From assembly GCA_023376005.1 (NCBI GenBank), contig CM042141.1:100473310-100537309 (forward strand): a DNA stretch of 64,000 bases, in the 5' to 3' direction. The DNA is from Doryteuthis pealeii (Eukaryota > Mollusca > Cephalopoda > Myopsida > Loliginidae). This document shows positions 20,324 through 32,225 of this stretch, piece by piece. Numbering within the stretch: position 1 is the stretch's first letter; each line of letters starts with the position of its first letter. The notes beneath the pieces are model-generated. The model saw nothing but the letters and a program-made list of their open reading frames with translations, made no database searches and was not told the origin of the DNA. The position numbers and the translations under genes were made by a program.

Positions 20324-20326
<3 letters not shown>

Positions 20327-20370
<44 letters not shown>
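20327..20370. repeat. TA microsatellite
   Basis: A TA run directly abuts the right end of palindrome P1. Confidence 0.97.
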
Positions 20371-20371
<1 letters not shown>

Positions 20372-20550
20372 TATTTTCGTTGTATGATTAAACTTTTTTT
20401 TTTTCGTTTTGTTTTTTCCTGTTAGTTGCGATGTGTCAAGCCGAATTTATTAAACAAACTCTCAAAATATTGAAGTATAAACAAGTTGATGTAAATAATA
20501 TAAACAGGTTTTGGGGGTGGATCTTCTATACGATACATGGGTTGCCTTTT

Positions 20551-20690
20551 TCGTGAGATTACGGTCAAATCACGCTGTAAGCACTGCTTCTCGCTTGATC
20601 ACCGAAGTTAAGCAGCACTGAGCCTCTTCAACAAATAATTGGTTGACCATTTAAGTAACAGCAGGTACTACTGGATAAAGCAGTTTGCTC
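20551..20690 (+). mobile_element. 5S rRNA-derived SINE-like element, copy 2
   Basis: GAGATTACGGTCAAATCACG, then TGCTTCTCGCTTGATCACCG and AAGTTAAGCAGCACTGAGCC cover the 5' half and box A of a 5S-like head. Box C is decayed (TTGGTTGACC). This copy extends further 5' into 5S-like sequence than copy 1. It runs into tandem SINE bodies. Confidence 0.75.
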
Positions 20691-21290
20691 TCACTTGGCG
20701 CTAATGCCCTTAGAAAGGTCTGAATCTAATGGTTCTCTCTACAGATATGGGTAAATAATAGGGCAGACTGGGTTTTGTAGGCTTGGTTAGGCAACCAGTC
20801 TAGGAGAAGGAAAACTATTCGAACCAACTGTACTCTGTTTAGAATAATTCAAATCTTGGATAATGTTGTTTGCTCTCACTTTACGCTAATGCCCCTCGAA
20901 AGACATGAATCCATCGGTTCTCCCTTCAGCTATGGGTAAATAGTAGGGCAGACTGGTTTCTGTTGGCATGGTATGCAAGCGGTCTTCAGTTTTGTCTCAG
21001 ACTCTATCGGTCCCTTCTATGGGTAAATAGTAGGGCAGACTGGTTGGCATGGTATGCAAGCGGTCTAGGAGAAGGAAAACTCAGATAATCTCTCCTTCAG
21101 CTATGGGTAAATAGTAGGGCAGACTGGTTTATGTTGGCATGGTGCAAGCGGTCTAGGAGAAGGAAAACTCAGACTCCATCGGGCTATGGGTAAATAGGAG
21201 GGTAGACTGGTTCTGTATGCTTGGTTAGGCAACCAATCTAGGAGAAGGAAAACTCTGAATTCAAGTCAATTTTACTTCGCCTAAAATAAT
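20690..21290 (+). repeat. Tandem SINE bodies, five partial copies
   Basis: GGGTAAATAGTAGGGCAGAC occurs repeatedly (about 20750, 20935, 21020, 21105 and, altered, 21185), each followed by a TGGTTAGGCAACC-type block and AGAAGGAAAACT. The headless bodies are arranged head to tail, with intervals shrinking to about 85 bp, which points to unequal exchange within an initial SINE cluster. Confidence 0.85.
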
Positions 21291-21694
21291 TGACTTTTGT
21301 TACATCCTTTGCGTCACATCCTTCACATGATGGTGGGGGGGGGTGGGGCAATTACATACAAAAGTTTGCAGAAAAAAAAGACGAGTTTCAATTGTATATT
21401 ATTCAATCTGTAGCTTTCATAATCGACTGCTGGAGACTTTTACACACACCTGATATGAAATTAATTACTTTCACGCATCATTAGATTGCAAATACACAAC
21501 GTAGAATCTGTGCGGTTCCTGGTAGCATATCTAAATAATGAATGTATCGCTAGCGTCATTGTCCCAGGAAATTTCATCCGATTTCAATGGATATGAATAC
21601 AATTAATTTGTAACTCGTATGAATAAGCTTAACAGTTGAAAAACAGGTCTTGGGGTGTTTCGCTTACAATTAGGTCTCTGAAATAACAAGTACC

Positions 21695-21858
21695 CGTCCT
21701 CTCCTCTCTCTCTCTCCCCTCTCTCTCTCTCTCTCTCTCTCTCTCCTTGTCTCTCTCTCTCTATATTTTTTTCTTTACTTTTTCTCTTTTATCTTCTCTT
21801 TCTTTCTTTATTCTTTTTTCTCCCTTTTCTCTTTTCTCTATTTCTTTCTTACTCTCTC

Positions 21859-21901
<43 letters not shown>

Positions 21902-22018
21902 CTCACTATTCTCTTTCTGCTCCCTCTCTCATTTTTCTATCGCTTTCTTTCCGCTCACTCCCTCTTTTCTCTATCTCTTTCTTACCTCCCATCTTTCTCT
22001 TTATCTTCTTCTTCTTCT

Positions 22019-22063
<45 letters not shown>

Positions 22064-22350
22064 TCTCCCCTCTGTCTGTCTTTTTCTCTTTCTTCTCTCC
22101 CTTTCATTCTCTTTCTCATCTTTTCTCTCTCTTTCTCTCCATCTTTCTCTCTCTCTATCTCTTTCATCATCCCCTATCTCTATTTCTTCTCCTCCCCCCT
22201 CTCTCTCTTTCTCTTTTGTCTCTCTCCCTATCTGCCTCCCTAACCCTCTTTCTTCTCTGTCTTTCCCCTCTCTATCTATCTATCTATCTATCTATTACGC
22301 TCTTAAGCATGATTTATTTCACACTTGTCACTTTTTTGTTTCACATCTCT

Positions 22351-22398
<48 letters not shown>

Positions 22399-22460
22399 CT
22401 TTCTTTCTCTTCTCTTTTTCTTTCTTTTTCTTCTCTCTCTCTCTCTCTCTCTCTCTTCTC

Positions 22461-22501
<41 letters not shown>

Positions 22502-22645
22502 CTCTTTCTTCTCTTTTTCTTTCTTCTCTTTCTTCTCTTTCTTCCTCCCTCTTTCTACTTCTCTCTTTCTCCCTCTCGTTCCTTTTCTCCCTTTCTTTCA
22601 CCTCTCTCCATATCTCCCTTCTCTCTCCCCTCCGCTCGCCCCCAC
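21695..22645. repeat. CT-rich simple sequence, about 950 bp
   Basis: CT, CTT and TCTA motifs in a long pyrimidine tract. It generates a Ser/Leu-rich frame of 339 codons at 21747-22766 that is low-complexity and not a gene. Confidence 0.97.
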
Positions 22646-22871
22646 CCCTTTCAAAAATTTACATCAGAATTATATAAACCTGCAAAATGGCGTCTCTATT
22701 ATAACAAACCAGTTATTGGACTGTTTTACTTCTTTTCGCCTACATCCCCCCTTCTCTTCCTACTGAGCATCTCATTAGATTTCTTTTATGCTGTATGGAT
22801 TCTTTTCTGTGTATTCCAGTTAGCAATTCAAACCAGGCTAGACCACTTTTTATATCACCTAGAACAGGTTA

Positions 22872-23087
22872 GGGCCGGTTTAGCTCAGTCGATAGAGCGT
22901 TCGCCTGGGAGGCACAATGAGTAGCACAGGTTGCATGCCAAGTATACAGGGCAATAGTCTGCTGGTAAAGTGATTAGCTGATGGTAGGTGTGGCGCTCCA
23001 CCTCAGATGCTAAAATCAATCTCCTTTATTTAGCGCTATTGAAAAGGGAATAGACTCCCTCGCTGTTTGGCTGATACCGACTTTACT
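22872..23087 (+). mobile_element. tRNA-derived SINE, copy 3, B-box deleted
   Basis: The head GGCCGGTTTAGCTCAGTCGA with a good A-box runs from GGGAGGCACAATGAGTAGCA straight into the body. The B-box segment present in copy 1 is missing, so this copy is probably transcriptionally dead. The end is ACCGACTTTACTTTT. Confidence 0.88.
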
Positions 23088-23184
23088 TTTTTTTTTTTAG
23101 AACAGGTTGCTCATTATTTGCCGGCTGCCCTTAAAAAAAGACGAGAAGTTGTTTATTAAACTTTGTCTGACATACAGGTAGGCC

Positions 23185-23520
23185 TCAGGTAACCCACTGT
23201 TACTAAGCGGTCTCCCATCTAAGTACAGACCAGGCTCATCGTTGCTTAACTTGTTATCTACTAAATTTTGCTTAGTCTGTCACACATTACCTGCTTATAT
23301 TACATGCTATTACTAAGTGGTGACCCATCTAAGCACTGACTATGTGGTCACCCATCTATGTACTGACTAGGCTCGTCGTTGCTTAACTTGTCATTTAGTA
23401 ACCTTTGTTTAGTCTAACTTACAGATCCAAGGTTGGATATAGGATCTGTTGTTACTAAGTGGTCACCCACCAAGTAGTGACCAAGTTCATCGTTGTTTAA
23501 CTTGTTATTTACTAACGTTT
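23185..23520 (-). repeat. Tandem 5S-like fragments, three units
   Basis: On the minus strand, GTTAAGCAACGATGAGCC and AGATGGGAGACC/GGTGACCAC-type 5S box A and box C segments recur three times about 110-150 bp apart (plus-strand GTTGCTTAACTTGT at about 23240, 23385 and 23485). The middle unit has a duplicated box C (GTGGTCACCCATCTA). The units lack the shared tail. Confidence 0.65.
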
Positions 23521-24329
23521 GCTTTGCCTGGCACCGACCCCAAACATTGATAATATACAGTGCTTGCATACGAATAAGACGCATCTGCTCGGACCCCCAG
23601 GAATACTTACATCACACTGTTACATAATTATTAGATTCCTAATACTTATGTACAGTAGTGTAGAAACCAAAATGGCTGTTATAAGTTCAGCCGGCGGCCT
23701 TGAAGGATTGAATGACAAGGCTTGACCTCAGTCCTGATCCTCCTTCCGGTGGATACCGTGAGAATCGGTGGAGAAGACCCTCTTCCGGTTTAGATTAGAA
23801 AGGGATTAGAGTTAGATCGGCCAAAACCACGACGGTGGCAAGTCGTGTTATGCACGCTGCCGACTCAATCTGCGTAGGTAGTCTGGTGGGGATTTCGAAA
23901 TAAAATATGATCTAAGTAAATCGAAGTCTTGTGCTATTATCTAAAAACTACCAATGACACAGGGCTTCTGATAAAGAGAAATCCCCAATGGAAGCCAGAC
24001 ACGAAGTCCCCAAGACGAAGTCCAGACGCTAGAAGAAGAACGTAAGATAGAAAAGATGAACAGCAGAAGAATAGAAGTAAGTAAAAAGAAGAGTATACAA
24101 CAACACCACCAAATTAATACAAATTCCTACAAAGCCATTACTCTATAAACTCATCAAAATAGCCAAAAATAAAGTATCATCCTTAAACAGACAAGAACTC
24201 CTCAAATACAGACAAAAAAATCTAACGATCGAATCCCAATGGGCTTTCACCATGGCCAACACAAACTAACCAAAACACTAAAATAAGAGTTCAAAAACCT
24301 ACAAGCTGAATAGAAATACAATCCACCTT

Positions 24330-24790
24330 CCACAAACCACCCATTAATGCTAAACGACAACCACCTAATCTACGTAATATCCTTACCGCATTCAAAAAAC
24401 ACCTACACAAAAAAAAAAAACACAAATGCAACAAACCAAGATGTCTAGTATGCAAACACCTAATAACAATCTCCCCATTCATTATACTACACATCAACAT
24501 TAAGATCCAACCTCTCCCCTTACATGTGACAGCGCAAATGTCATATATTACATATTCTGCACCAAATGAAAAGACAGCGGATACACAGGAGAGACCTAAA
24601 CAGCCTTTAGACTTAGATTTGTCCACTACAAATTAACCATTCGACAAGGGTCCCAATATGCACCTATGACGAAACAAGACAAAATACACACAAGACAACA
24701 TGAAATACCTCCTAATAGATCACAACTTTCCACCCACGTAAAAACGCAAACAAAAAGAAACAAAATGGATTGTACACGTCTGCACACACA
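24330..24790 (+). pseudogene. Penelope-like element remnant with GIY-YIG endonuclease
   Basis: The + frame at 24361 reads PPNLRNILTAFKKHLH, then CNKPRCLVCKHL, the linker and Cys cluster that precede the endonuclease in PLE proteins. After a frameshift, 24525 onward reads CDSANVIYYIFCTK-stop-KDSGYTGET-stop-TAFRLRFVHYKLTIRQGS, the GIY-YIG core (Y-YI-C, GYTGET and R-F-H residues). A third frame near 24695 has NMKYLLIDHNF. Two stops and at least two frameshifts make it dead. PLE proteins normally carry an upstream reverse transcriptase, which I cannot recognise in the decayed DNA before 24330. PLEs are known carriers of hammerhead ribozymes. Confidence 0.8.
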
Positions 24791-25139
24791 CACACACACA
24801 CACATACCTACACATGGTCTAAAGTCAGATCTAGGTAATTTAAATGCTTATGAAAACTTTAACACACACCCCATCACACATAAAGCAGCTAATAACCCAC
24901 AGATCCGCTCCCCACACTCCAACCACTTCTAACCCAGCCATAGAATCAGCAGAAAGTAGGAAACAGGCAACACAGAACCCAACACCAAAGACAGGGCCAG
25001 ACAGGAGCACCCCCTGTGTGGCTGCCGCCATGGACTTAGTATTTTTGGGGTGGCTAGTCAACAGGTTCGTCTTACGCATGTGGGGATTAAAATAAAACGA
25101 AAATAAAAATAAAATTAAACAAAACAACAAACTCCTATG

Positions 25140-26470
25140 AGGCCTTCACCGGAAGAACCTTCTGCGCATGCCCCCAAAGAATATCTCGGCCATTCGAACT
25201 GAGGCCGTAATTGGATCTAGTTGGTCCAACTAGCCAGGGAGATATTCCCTTGCTACAGGCGACTATGACCTGGTCAATAAAGCCTAAGTCATAAAACTAT
25301 CTCTTGCCTTTGTCTCTTCCTTTTTCGTTCTTTGAATGCCTTCTTTTCAGCGCGACCACCAAAAAGAGATGGGTTAAAAGAAAACCCGTGGAACATGCAG
25401 CCAAGAATATCCCAGCTACTTTAAACCTGTAAAACACCCAAAACCACTTATGTCCCATACGCTCCTTCCCTGCCTTATCATGTGAGCACCCAGCAACCTC
25501 ACTACCTTTTTTAAGTTTTCCCTTACAAAAAATTGTTCGTTAGTTTTAATATCCCCTAAAAAGTAGGTGTAAATGCATTTTTGGATATAGGTGGAAGATT
25601 GTTTGTTTTGTGTGGTTATTTGTAGTAGAACCCTGCAGTAGACAATGAAAATAAAAGGTTTTAGTAGTTAAAATGAAAGTTTTGTAAGGTTCCAATTCGG
25701 CGTAGGGATTTGGTCTTAGGTAGGGTCATTCGGAGCTAAAGGAAGAAATTATCTTTCCATTATGACAACCGTGGGTGTCGGTTGCAAATTTCTCTAGGCA
25801 TCCAGTAAAAAAAAAATACTGGTTTTTTTGGGCGGTCAATTTGTCACCGCATTCTTAGTAAAAGTCACTCCGAATCCAACCCTGATAAGTGCTAACAATG
25901 TAAATTTTCCATTCTTCTTAAACTTTATTTATTCTGAAAAGTTTAAACAAGTTATTTTTCTTGTTAGATTATAAATAATCTTTAAACTGTAAATTATTTC
26001 CTTACGTTAGTCTAACACACAGTTTGCGCTTTTAGGCAAATAAGTTAAGTAACCCAAAAATCCTTTTTGTATGTTTTTTTTTACTTTGTAAGTTATGGAT
26101 AAGCTTAAATGTTTTATATGTTTAGAATTTTGTAATTATGAGGCGTAAACCTTTCCTGTTGACTTTTATGATAGCCCCTTTTTGTTTGAATTTTGTTTTG
26201 TCTTATGCATGTATTGTAAATGTAAATTTATCATCCCTTTTTTATATTTTGTGACTTATACCAAGTCTTTCGTCTTAATTTCAGTTTTCACGGCTGCACT
26301 GTGTGGAAATAACTTAGGAAAACACTATTCGTAGTTTGTATAGTTCTTATGCATAAAAGTTATGCAAGCAAATGAAAGTTAATGCAATCGAAGGAAATCC
26401 AATTGCAGGTGTAAAATCGGATGGATGTGATACCTGATCTCTAAAGCATCAGAGACGAGAAGAACCAGTC
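25140..26470. other. No gene recognised
   Basis: Moderately AT-rich sequence without repeats or coding signals that I can name. The 25670-25860 stretch has normal complexity but no open frame of note. Confidence 0.4.
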
Positions 26471-26621
26471 AGTCTAACACAAACCTTTGAAAACGGAGCT
26501 GCTCGAAATATCAGGAAATAAATGAAACTTAGAACATAATATCCAACTCAATTCTTCATTCATTTCACTCATTTCTTTCATGCTTCTTATAACAACCAAG
26601 AAATTATTTTCCCATGAATAC

Positions 26622-26789
26622 ATAATATATATATATATATAATATATATATATATATATAATATATAATACACACATATATAGATATAATATATACGCAT
26701 AAAAATAGACTCATCATATATATATATATGTATATGATTACATCACTGACGACAATCACCAGCGCCCCAAATGTAGGAGTGTATATAAA

Positions 26790-26841
<52 letters not shown>

Positions 26842-26848
26842 GACAGAA
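26622..26848. repeat. Interrupted TA arrays around a short dispersed repeat
   Basis: TA runs at 26622-26700 and 26787-26840 flank TGACGACAATCACCAGCGCC and CCAAATGTAGGAG. The same block, also TA-flanked, is at 59005-59060. Confidence 0.9.
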
Positions 26849-26861
26849 GGTCAATTTCTTA

Positions 26862-27000
26862 AACGGAGTTTGAATTCAGCCTTTTCCTTCTCCTAGACTG
26901 GTTGCCTTAAATAACCCAGTGTACCCTACTATTGACCATAGCTGGAGGGAGAATAGTTGTATTCGTACTTTTCCCAGGAGTATTAGCGCCATATGAAATG
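26862..27000 (-). mobile_element. SINE body, reverse orientation
   Basis: The reverse complement gives the body CTATTCTCCCTCCAGCTATG, AGTAGGGTACACTGGG, GGCAACCAGTCTAGGAGAAG and ATTCAAACTCCGTTTAAG. Confidence 0.75.
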
Positions 27001-27612
27001 CAACCAGCCTCGTCCCGGATTTGAACTCATCTCGCCATGTCCATTTCCTCGCGCCTCTACATATGGATATATAGACGGCTGTCTGTCTGTCTTGGTGTTT
27101 TGTGCTGGAAGTGTATTCGCGTTCTTGAGATTTCGTTTATTAATCTTACTAAGTCACAAAGTGGGACAACGCGTTAGATTTGAATTCAATATCAACTAAG
27201 ACAGACAATCGGTGCTTTTTCTAATGGTTTTTCACTATCTTAGGAAGATAAACGTATGATGACATGACTGGTTCGTTGTTTTGTACCATATAAGCGTGAA
27301 ATCTCGCTCGTCCCCCCCCCAACAACAGTTCGGGAAATATAAAAAGTGCGAAAACTGAATGACGTAATGACGTTTGCTCAATTGTAAATTAGTTATAGAA
27401 AAACAAGTGTCATAAAGACGAACAAGAGATGCTAGACATTGCTGGAGAAGTAAGGACGACTTCATTAATGGTGTTCTCTTGTGGACACCTTCACATGAAC
27501 ACACTAGTGGACGTCAACCAGCTAAAACCTACAGCAGCCAGGCTTGTACCGATACTAGATACCGTGCGGAAGACTTGTCATGAGCAATGGCCGATAGAGA
27601 CGGATGGCGCAC

Positions 27613-27616
<4 letters not shown>

Positions 27617-27671
<55 letters not shown>

Positions 27672-27840
27672 GTTTGGTTGGTTGGTTGGGTTTTACGGCA
27701 TATCATCCCTTGGGTTTTTTATGCCGAATACTTCTATTGGTAAAAAAAAATGTTTAATGCCGACAAAGTTTTGAAATAATTTAATTTTTAATGGATAATA
27801 CAATTATGTTTATAAACTAATGTTTTCTATTTAACCCATA

Positions 27841-27904
<64 letters not shown>

Positions 27905-27960
27905 CATGGGAATCCACACTGTCAGCACGTTCTGATGATGATGATGATGATGATGATTCC
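27617..27960. repeat. GA arrays, tail module and GAT array
   Basis: GA runs at 27617-27668 and 27845-27901 flank a piece of the composite repeat's tail (GGTTGGTTGGGTTTTACGGC, TATGCCGAATAC). A GAT run lies at 27932-27957. Confidence 0.9.
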
Positions 27961-28235
27961 AAACAACCACCCAACCTATTTAATTGTATGGCAGTGAAAA
28001 GCGTTTATAGAAGTCGTAGTTTCAAGTTCAAACATAATTTTGATTATTTCTTCTTTATTAAACAAAACACAAAAAAAATAAAAAAAAATAGATTATCCGA
28101 CTTCCATATTGGATGTTGTTCACCACGAGTTACCAGTTCAGCTCGAATGACAAACACGCAGAAAAAAAACGTGCATGCCAGCGCGCATGCCCAGTAACCA
28201 ATTTTCGTTTCGATGGCGTCACTATATATTAACCA

Positions 28236-28677
28236 CTAGTACAAAATAAAAAAACACCCTCCGGCGATGTAAAATTAGATTTTTGAAACATATTGTCTGA
28301 GGGGTGGGAGTAAAAAATTCAATGTCAGCGAGTTTGTACCCTAAATAATAAAATCATCAAATTCATTAAAGGATTAAAAATAAAACAATTTGAAATGTAA
28401 ACTTTAAATATATATTAAAATAAAACAAACTATATATAGATATATAATACCAGTCAGGTATTTATTAAAACTTGTTTTAAAAAACAACGAGGACTGTCTA
28501 ATGTTGCATGTTCAAATTTGAGTGTATTTATTGAATAAATACACTCAAAATTTGAACATGCCAAAAATCGTAGAATATTTTATTCTATGTTATGACGATT
28601 TTGGGTAATGTGACGTAAGCAGTGACGTAATTTTTGTTACAGACAAAAACCGGAAGCGAATCTCCATTATTAATAGA
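28236..28677 (-). mobile_element. Non-autonomous Helitron-like element
   Basis: Read on the minus strand it starts TCTATTAATAATGGAGATTC after A and ends with the hairpin CGCCGGAGGGTG, a T-run and CTAG followed by T. It has the same block order as 14722-15152. 28497-28560 contains a local inverted repeat (AATTTGAGTGTATTTATTGA and its reverse). Confidence 0.82.
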
Positions 28678-28780
28678 TTATACTCTGATGTTTGCAGTTA
28701 ATATCGAAATACCATATGAGCTTCTCTTGTGGATTTAAGAAAAAAACATATTTAGTCCATGGATTAATATCATAAAAGTT

Positions 28781-28950
28781 GGATTGGTTGGTTTTACGGC
28801 ATATCAACCCATTTCGAGTCAGTTAATGCCGAATGAAGTCATTTTGCTAACAGGTTGCTTACAGTATCTGCTATTGCTCAAATGGTCACCCATCTAAGTA
28901 ACGAACAGGCACATCACTGCTTAACTTTGGTGATTTGGCGGGAACCATTA
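28781..28950 (-). mobile_element. 5S rRNA-derived SINE-like element, copy 3
   Basis: Reverse complement: CGCCAAATCACCAAAGTTAA, GCAGTGATGTGCC, TTAGATGGGTGACCATTTGA and the shared tail GACTTCATTCGGCATTAACT and GTTGATATGCCGTAAAACC. Box C is well kept. Confidence 0.8.
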
Positions 28951-29297
28951 TAAAAGTCATAGAGTATGGACTGTTTGTTTCAGGAAGCTGCAAAACGTGT
29001 TGTCCAATGGGTTGCTAAGGAACCGAAAACAACTGATTTCTCCTTTTTGGCGTCGAAAGTTAAACTTTGGGCGGAAGCAGAATTGTGAAATTCTTTTTAT
29101 TTCATTTTCTTTTTTTATTATTTGTTTTATTTTTTATTTTAATTTTCTTTTTTTAAATCTTAAATTAAACATTGTTAATTCATTGATCCTCACAATCCTT
29201 TTCAATCATTCCCATTAAATGAATTAAAAGAAATATCTACATTGAATTACTTACGCTCGAATGGGTACGTTGCGTGATTACAGTAACGTGTTCACCT

Positions 29298-29522
29298 GGC
29301 AAAACTTGCAAATCAGTCGGAAAATTAGGGTGACCCAGAAAAACCAGAACCCACAAATTTTGTAATAAAACTGTTAATTTTAACTAGGAGGGTTTAGGGT
29401 TAGGGTTAGGGTTGGGGTTTAGGGTTAGTTTAATGGGAAAATAAATAAACAATTTGGGTTCTTTTTTTTCTGGGTCACCCTGTAATATGTTTTAATTTTC
29501 CGACCGATTTGCAAGTTTAGCT
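29298..29522. mobile_element. MITE with interstitial telomere-like core
   Basis: Inverted ends: AAACTTGCAAAT, GTCGGAAAATTA and GGGTGACCCAGAAAAA on the left return reversed on the right. GTTCACCT flanks both sides (29290-29297 and 29523-29530), a probable 8-bp target duplication. Between the arms at 29393-29428 lies a TTAGGG-type array with two variant units. The TIRs have at least one indel, so it is an old copy. Confidence 0.8.
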
Positions 29523-29534
29523 GTTCACCTTTCG

Positions 29535-30330
29535 CACAGCAAATAATTGTGGTTACTTCCGTGGCGTTATGACTCAGTTCGAACTTGTAAAATATACAAG
29601 AGTCATTCAATAGATAAGAGGAAACTTATTTAAAAATTTTAAAAAGCAAAATACATTTATTTCCATAAATATAACCCTTGCATTGTTTGGAATTGGTTTC
29701 TAGCAAAACATATTTTAAACTCACAAAAATATTTGTTTTGAGACTATTCAAAATGACGGCAAATTGTTATACAACAGAAGTAAATATCTCGCCTGATTCA
29801 CAAATTCAATAACTCGATACATCCACTCACCAGCAAATCAAATTAAAACACTCGGGAAAAGAATCAAACAATATATATTTAGTTATAAAGTTTATAAAGT
29901 AATATCAATCGGATGTTGACCCGACAGTAGCTACAAACGTAATGAATAAAACATGTCTCTGCGCATGTAGGCTCTACGCAGCTTCCTGTTGAAAAACTAA
30001 TTTAACAGACAATTTTTTTTTTTTAAAAAGTCCTTTTTTCAACCAACTATAAATTTTCCTAAAAAAGTTTTTCAGAGGCGATTTCGATCATAAACACGGC
30101 TATAAAACGGTCAACAAAAAATCACGAACGGTAGTTGACTGCGGATCGGCACTTATCGCATTATGGACAAGATCAAAGACCATTGACAGCCTGTCAACCC
30201 ACACCACGTCACCACGCCGCATACAACCAAGTCACCCGACCAAGAACAGACTTACACCCATTCACCTCCTGACCCTATACCGAGTGAAGAAGAAGAAAGC
30301 CCGTGTCTTTTCTAATCTACCAACTTGTTT
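29535..30330. other. No gene recognised
   Basis: AT-rich sequence to about 30060, then a less AT-rich stretch with CA/AC-rich bases at 30170-30300. I see no open frame, repeat or RNA signal that I can support. Confidence 0.4.
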
Positions 30331-30339
30331 ATCTAAATT

Positions 30340-30600
30340 AAATTAAGGAGAGCCTTGCAATTTTAGGTTAATTCGCAGCCACCAGCAAATTTCCTTCTCA
30401 GAGAGCTCAACCCACCAGGGGTGGTGAGCATATACATAGTCATCTACATGCAGTACTATTTTGCTGTATCACAGCTCTTTAGTGCGGTTAGATTTGCAGG
30501 CTGCCTCAGACCGGATCGAACACCAACCAATATTTCATCAGTCAGAATCTACCAAGTCATCAGCACAACCTACTTTACGGAAAGAAATTTACTGAGATAA
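30340..30600 (-). repeat. SINE-like fragment around a decayed hammerhead
   Basis: CTTGCAATTTTAGGTTAATTC, AGCCACCAGCAAATTTCC and the following bases match 30658-30715. Its middle is replaced by the hammerhead-like segment. Confidence 0.55.
30448..30487 (-). ncRNA. Decayed hammerhead-like ribozyme
   Basis: Minus strand: core CTAAAGA (30482-30476), perfect stem II GCTGT/ACAGC with the loop GAT, then AAAA in place of GAAA. Stem I keeps only GCA/TGC, and stem III is disrupted. The GAT loop and CATCTACATG/GTCAT flank relate it to the copy at 17767. Predicted inactive. Confidence 0.5.
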
Positions 30601-30649
30601 GTAAATACATTCATACATATATGAAGGCTACTAAGAGAGCTCTATCCGT

Positions 30650-30840
30650 TTTACGAAGAGCCTTGCGATTTGAGCGTAATTCAGAGCCACCAGTAAATTT
30701 CCTTATCCAACCCGTTCACCACAGGTAGGACTTGACACAAGGTCATGAGTATGGGGCATCCAGCGAGGATCGAACTCGCTTTTCAGTAGTAATGGATCTG
30801 CAATACTAGCTTGCTAAGCATTACACGACCGTGTAAACTC
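30650..30840 (-). mobile_element. tRNA-derived SINE, third family
   Basis: Reverse complement: CACGGTCGTGTAATGCTTAG (A-box region) and GCGAGTTCGATCCTCGCTGG (B-box with T-stem), then GCCCCATACTCATGACC. Related heads, more decayed, appear at 32620-32720 and 33095-33210. Confidence 0.75.
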
Positions 30841-30958
30841 AACACTTGATAAAATCTAAAATATTTTGATAAGATCTAAAATGGCCGCAAACCAGCGAAG
30901 TTATTATTCAGCCCAATACATGAAAGTGCAGAATAAATATTGTAGTGTAATCAAGCAG

Positions 30959-31596
<638 letters not shown>

Positions 31597-32225
31597 CTGT
31601 CTAAGACAATAAATTGGTTAAAGAAAGAAATTATTGTGTAAAAACTACGAAAAAGTTTTGTGAATAAAACGAAACAAAACAAATAGTAAGCAGCCCCAAG
31701 CCGGAATCGAGAACCAGAGGAAAGCAGTCTGTTGACATAAGTTAATTGACCATGACGACGACGCGTGTCCACTGAACATCCTCTCCCCTGACCACTGTAA
31801 CGAGATATCCCCTGAACATAGCAGTCATCGCCGCTGCCTCCTAACTGAAGAGTGGAAGAAGTTTGTTTTCGATGAACAAACCACTGTGCCCTCCTTGTAT
31901 AGGTTTGCATTTACGCACCGTCTACGCAGCGCAGTGGTTTGTGCATCTGCAGTGCAACAGGGCCACGCTACAATATAAAAACATTCCAATAAATAAACTT
32001 GATAGTATCAGTATGAGGCGTCGAGCGTTTTCTTTCCACGGCAGCAGTTACACACAATGATTCCATTATGACTTGGGAATCATTGTTGGGAATCCTTATT
32101 CAAAAAAAAAAAGTTGTGATTATAAAGTGGGGATCGATTTTCTATTCTAACCCAGTTAGAAACTGATCCCCATTATTTGGAGACTCTCTTTTTCTAAGAC
32201 GAAAACAATTGTGCAAAACATTATT

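Larger units (their letters stand above)
19936..20325. mobile_element. Palindrome P1 carrying a hammerhead ribozyme in each arm
   Basis: Two arms of about 190 bp are near-perfect inverted copies. The outer ends are GGGAGAATATGTGCTTTTTA and its reverse, and the inner stem is GATACGAGGA with GCCTAGTGTG/CACGCTAGGC near the centre at about 20131. Each arm has a hammerhead pointing outward. A TA array abuts the right end. The left side has a further 40 bp (GCCGACAG) that also follows the right arm of P3 (reversed). No protein is encoded. Probably a non-autonomous retroelement derived from ribozyme repeats. Confidence 0.85.

Noticed and set aside
21747..22766. 339-codon open frame
   Set aside because: It is translated CT-rich simple sequence (Ser/Leu/Phe repeats) with no domain.
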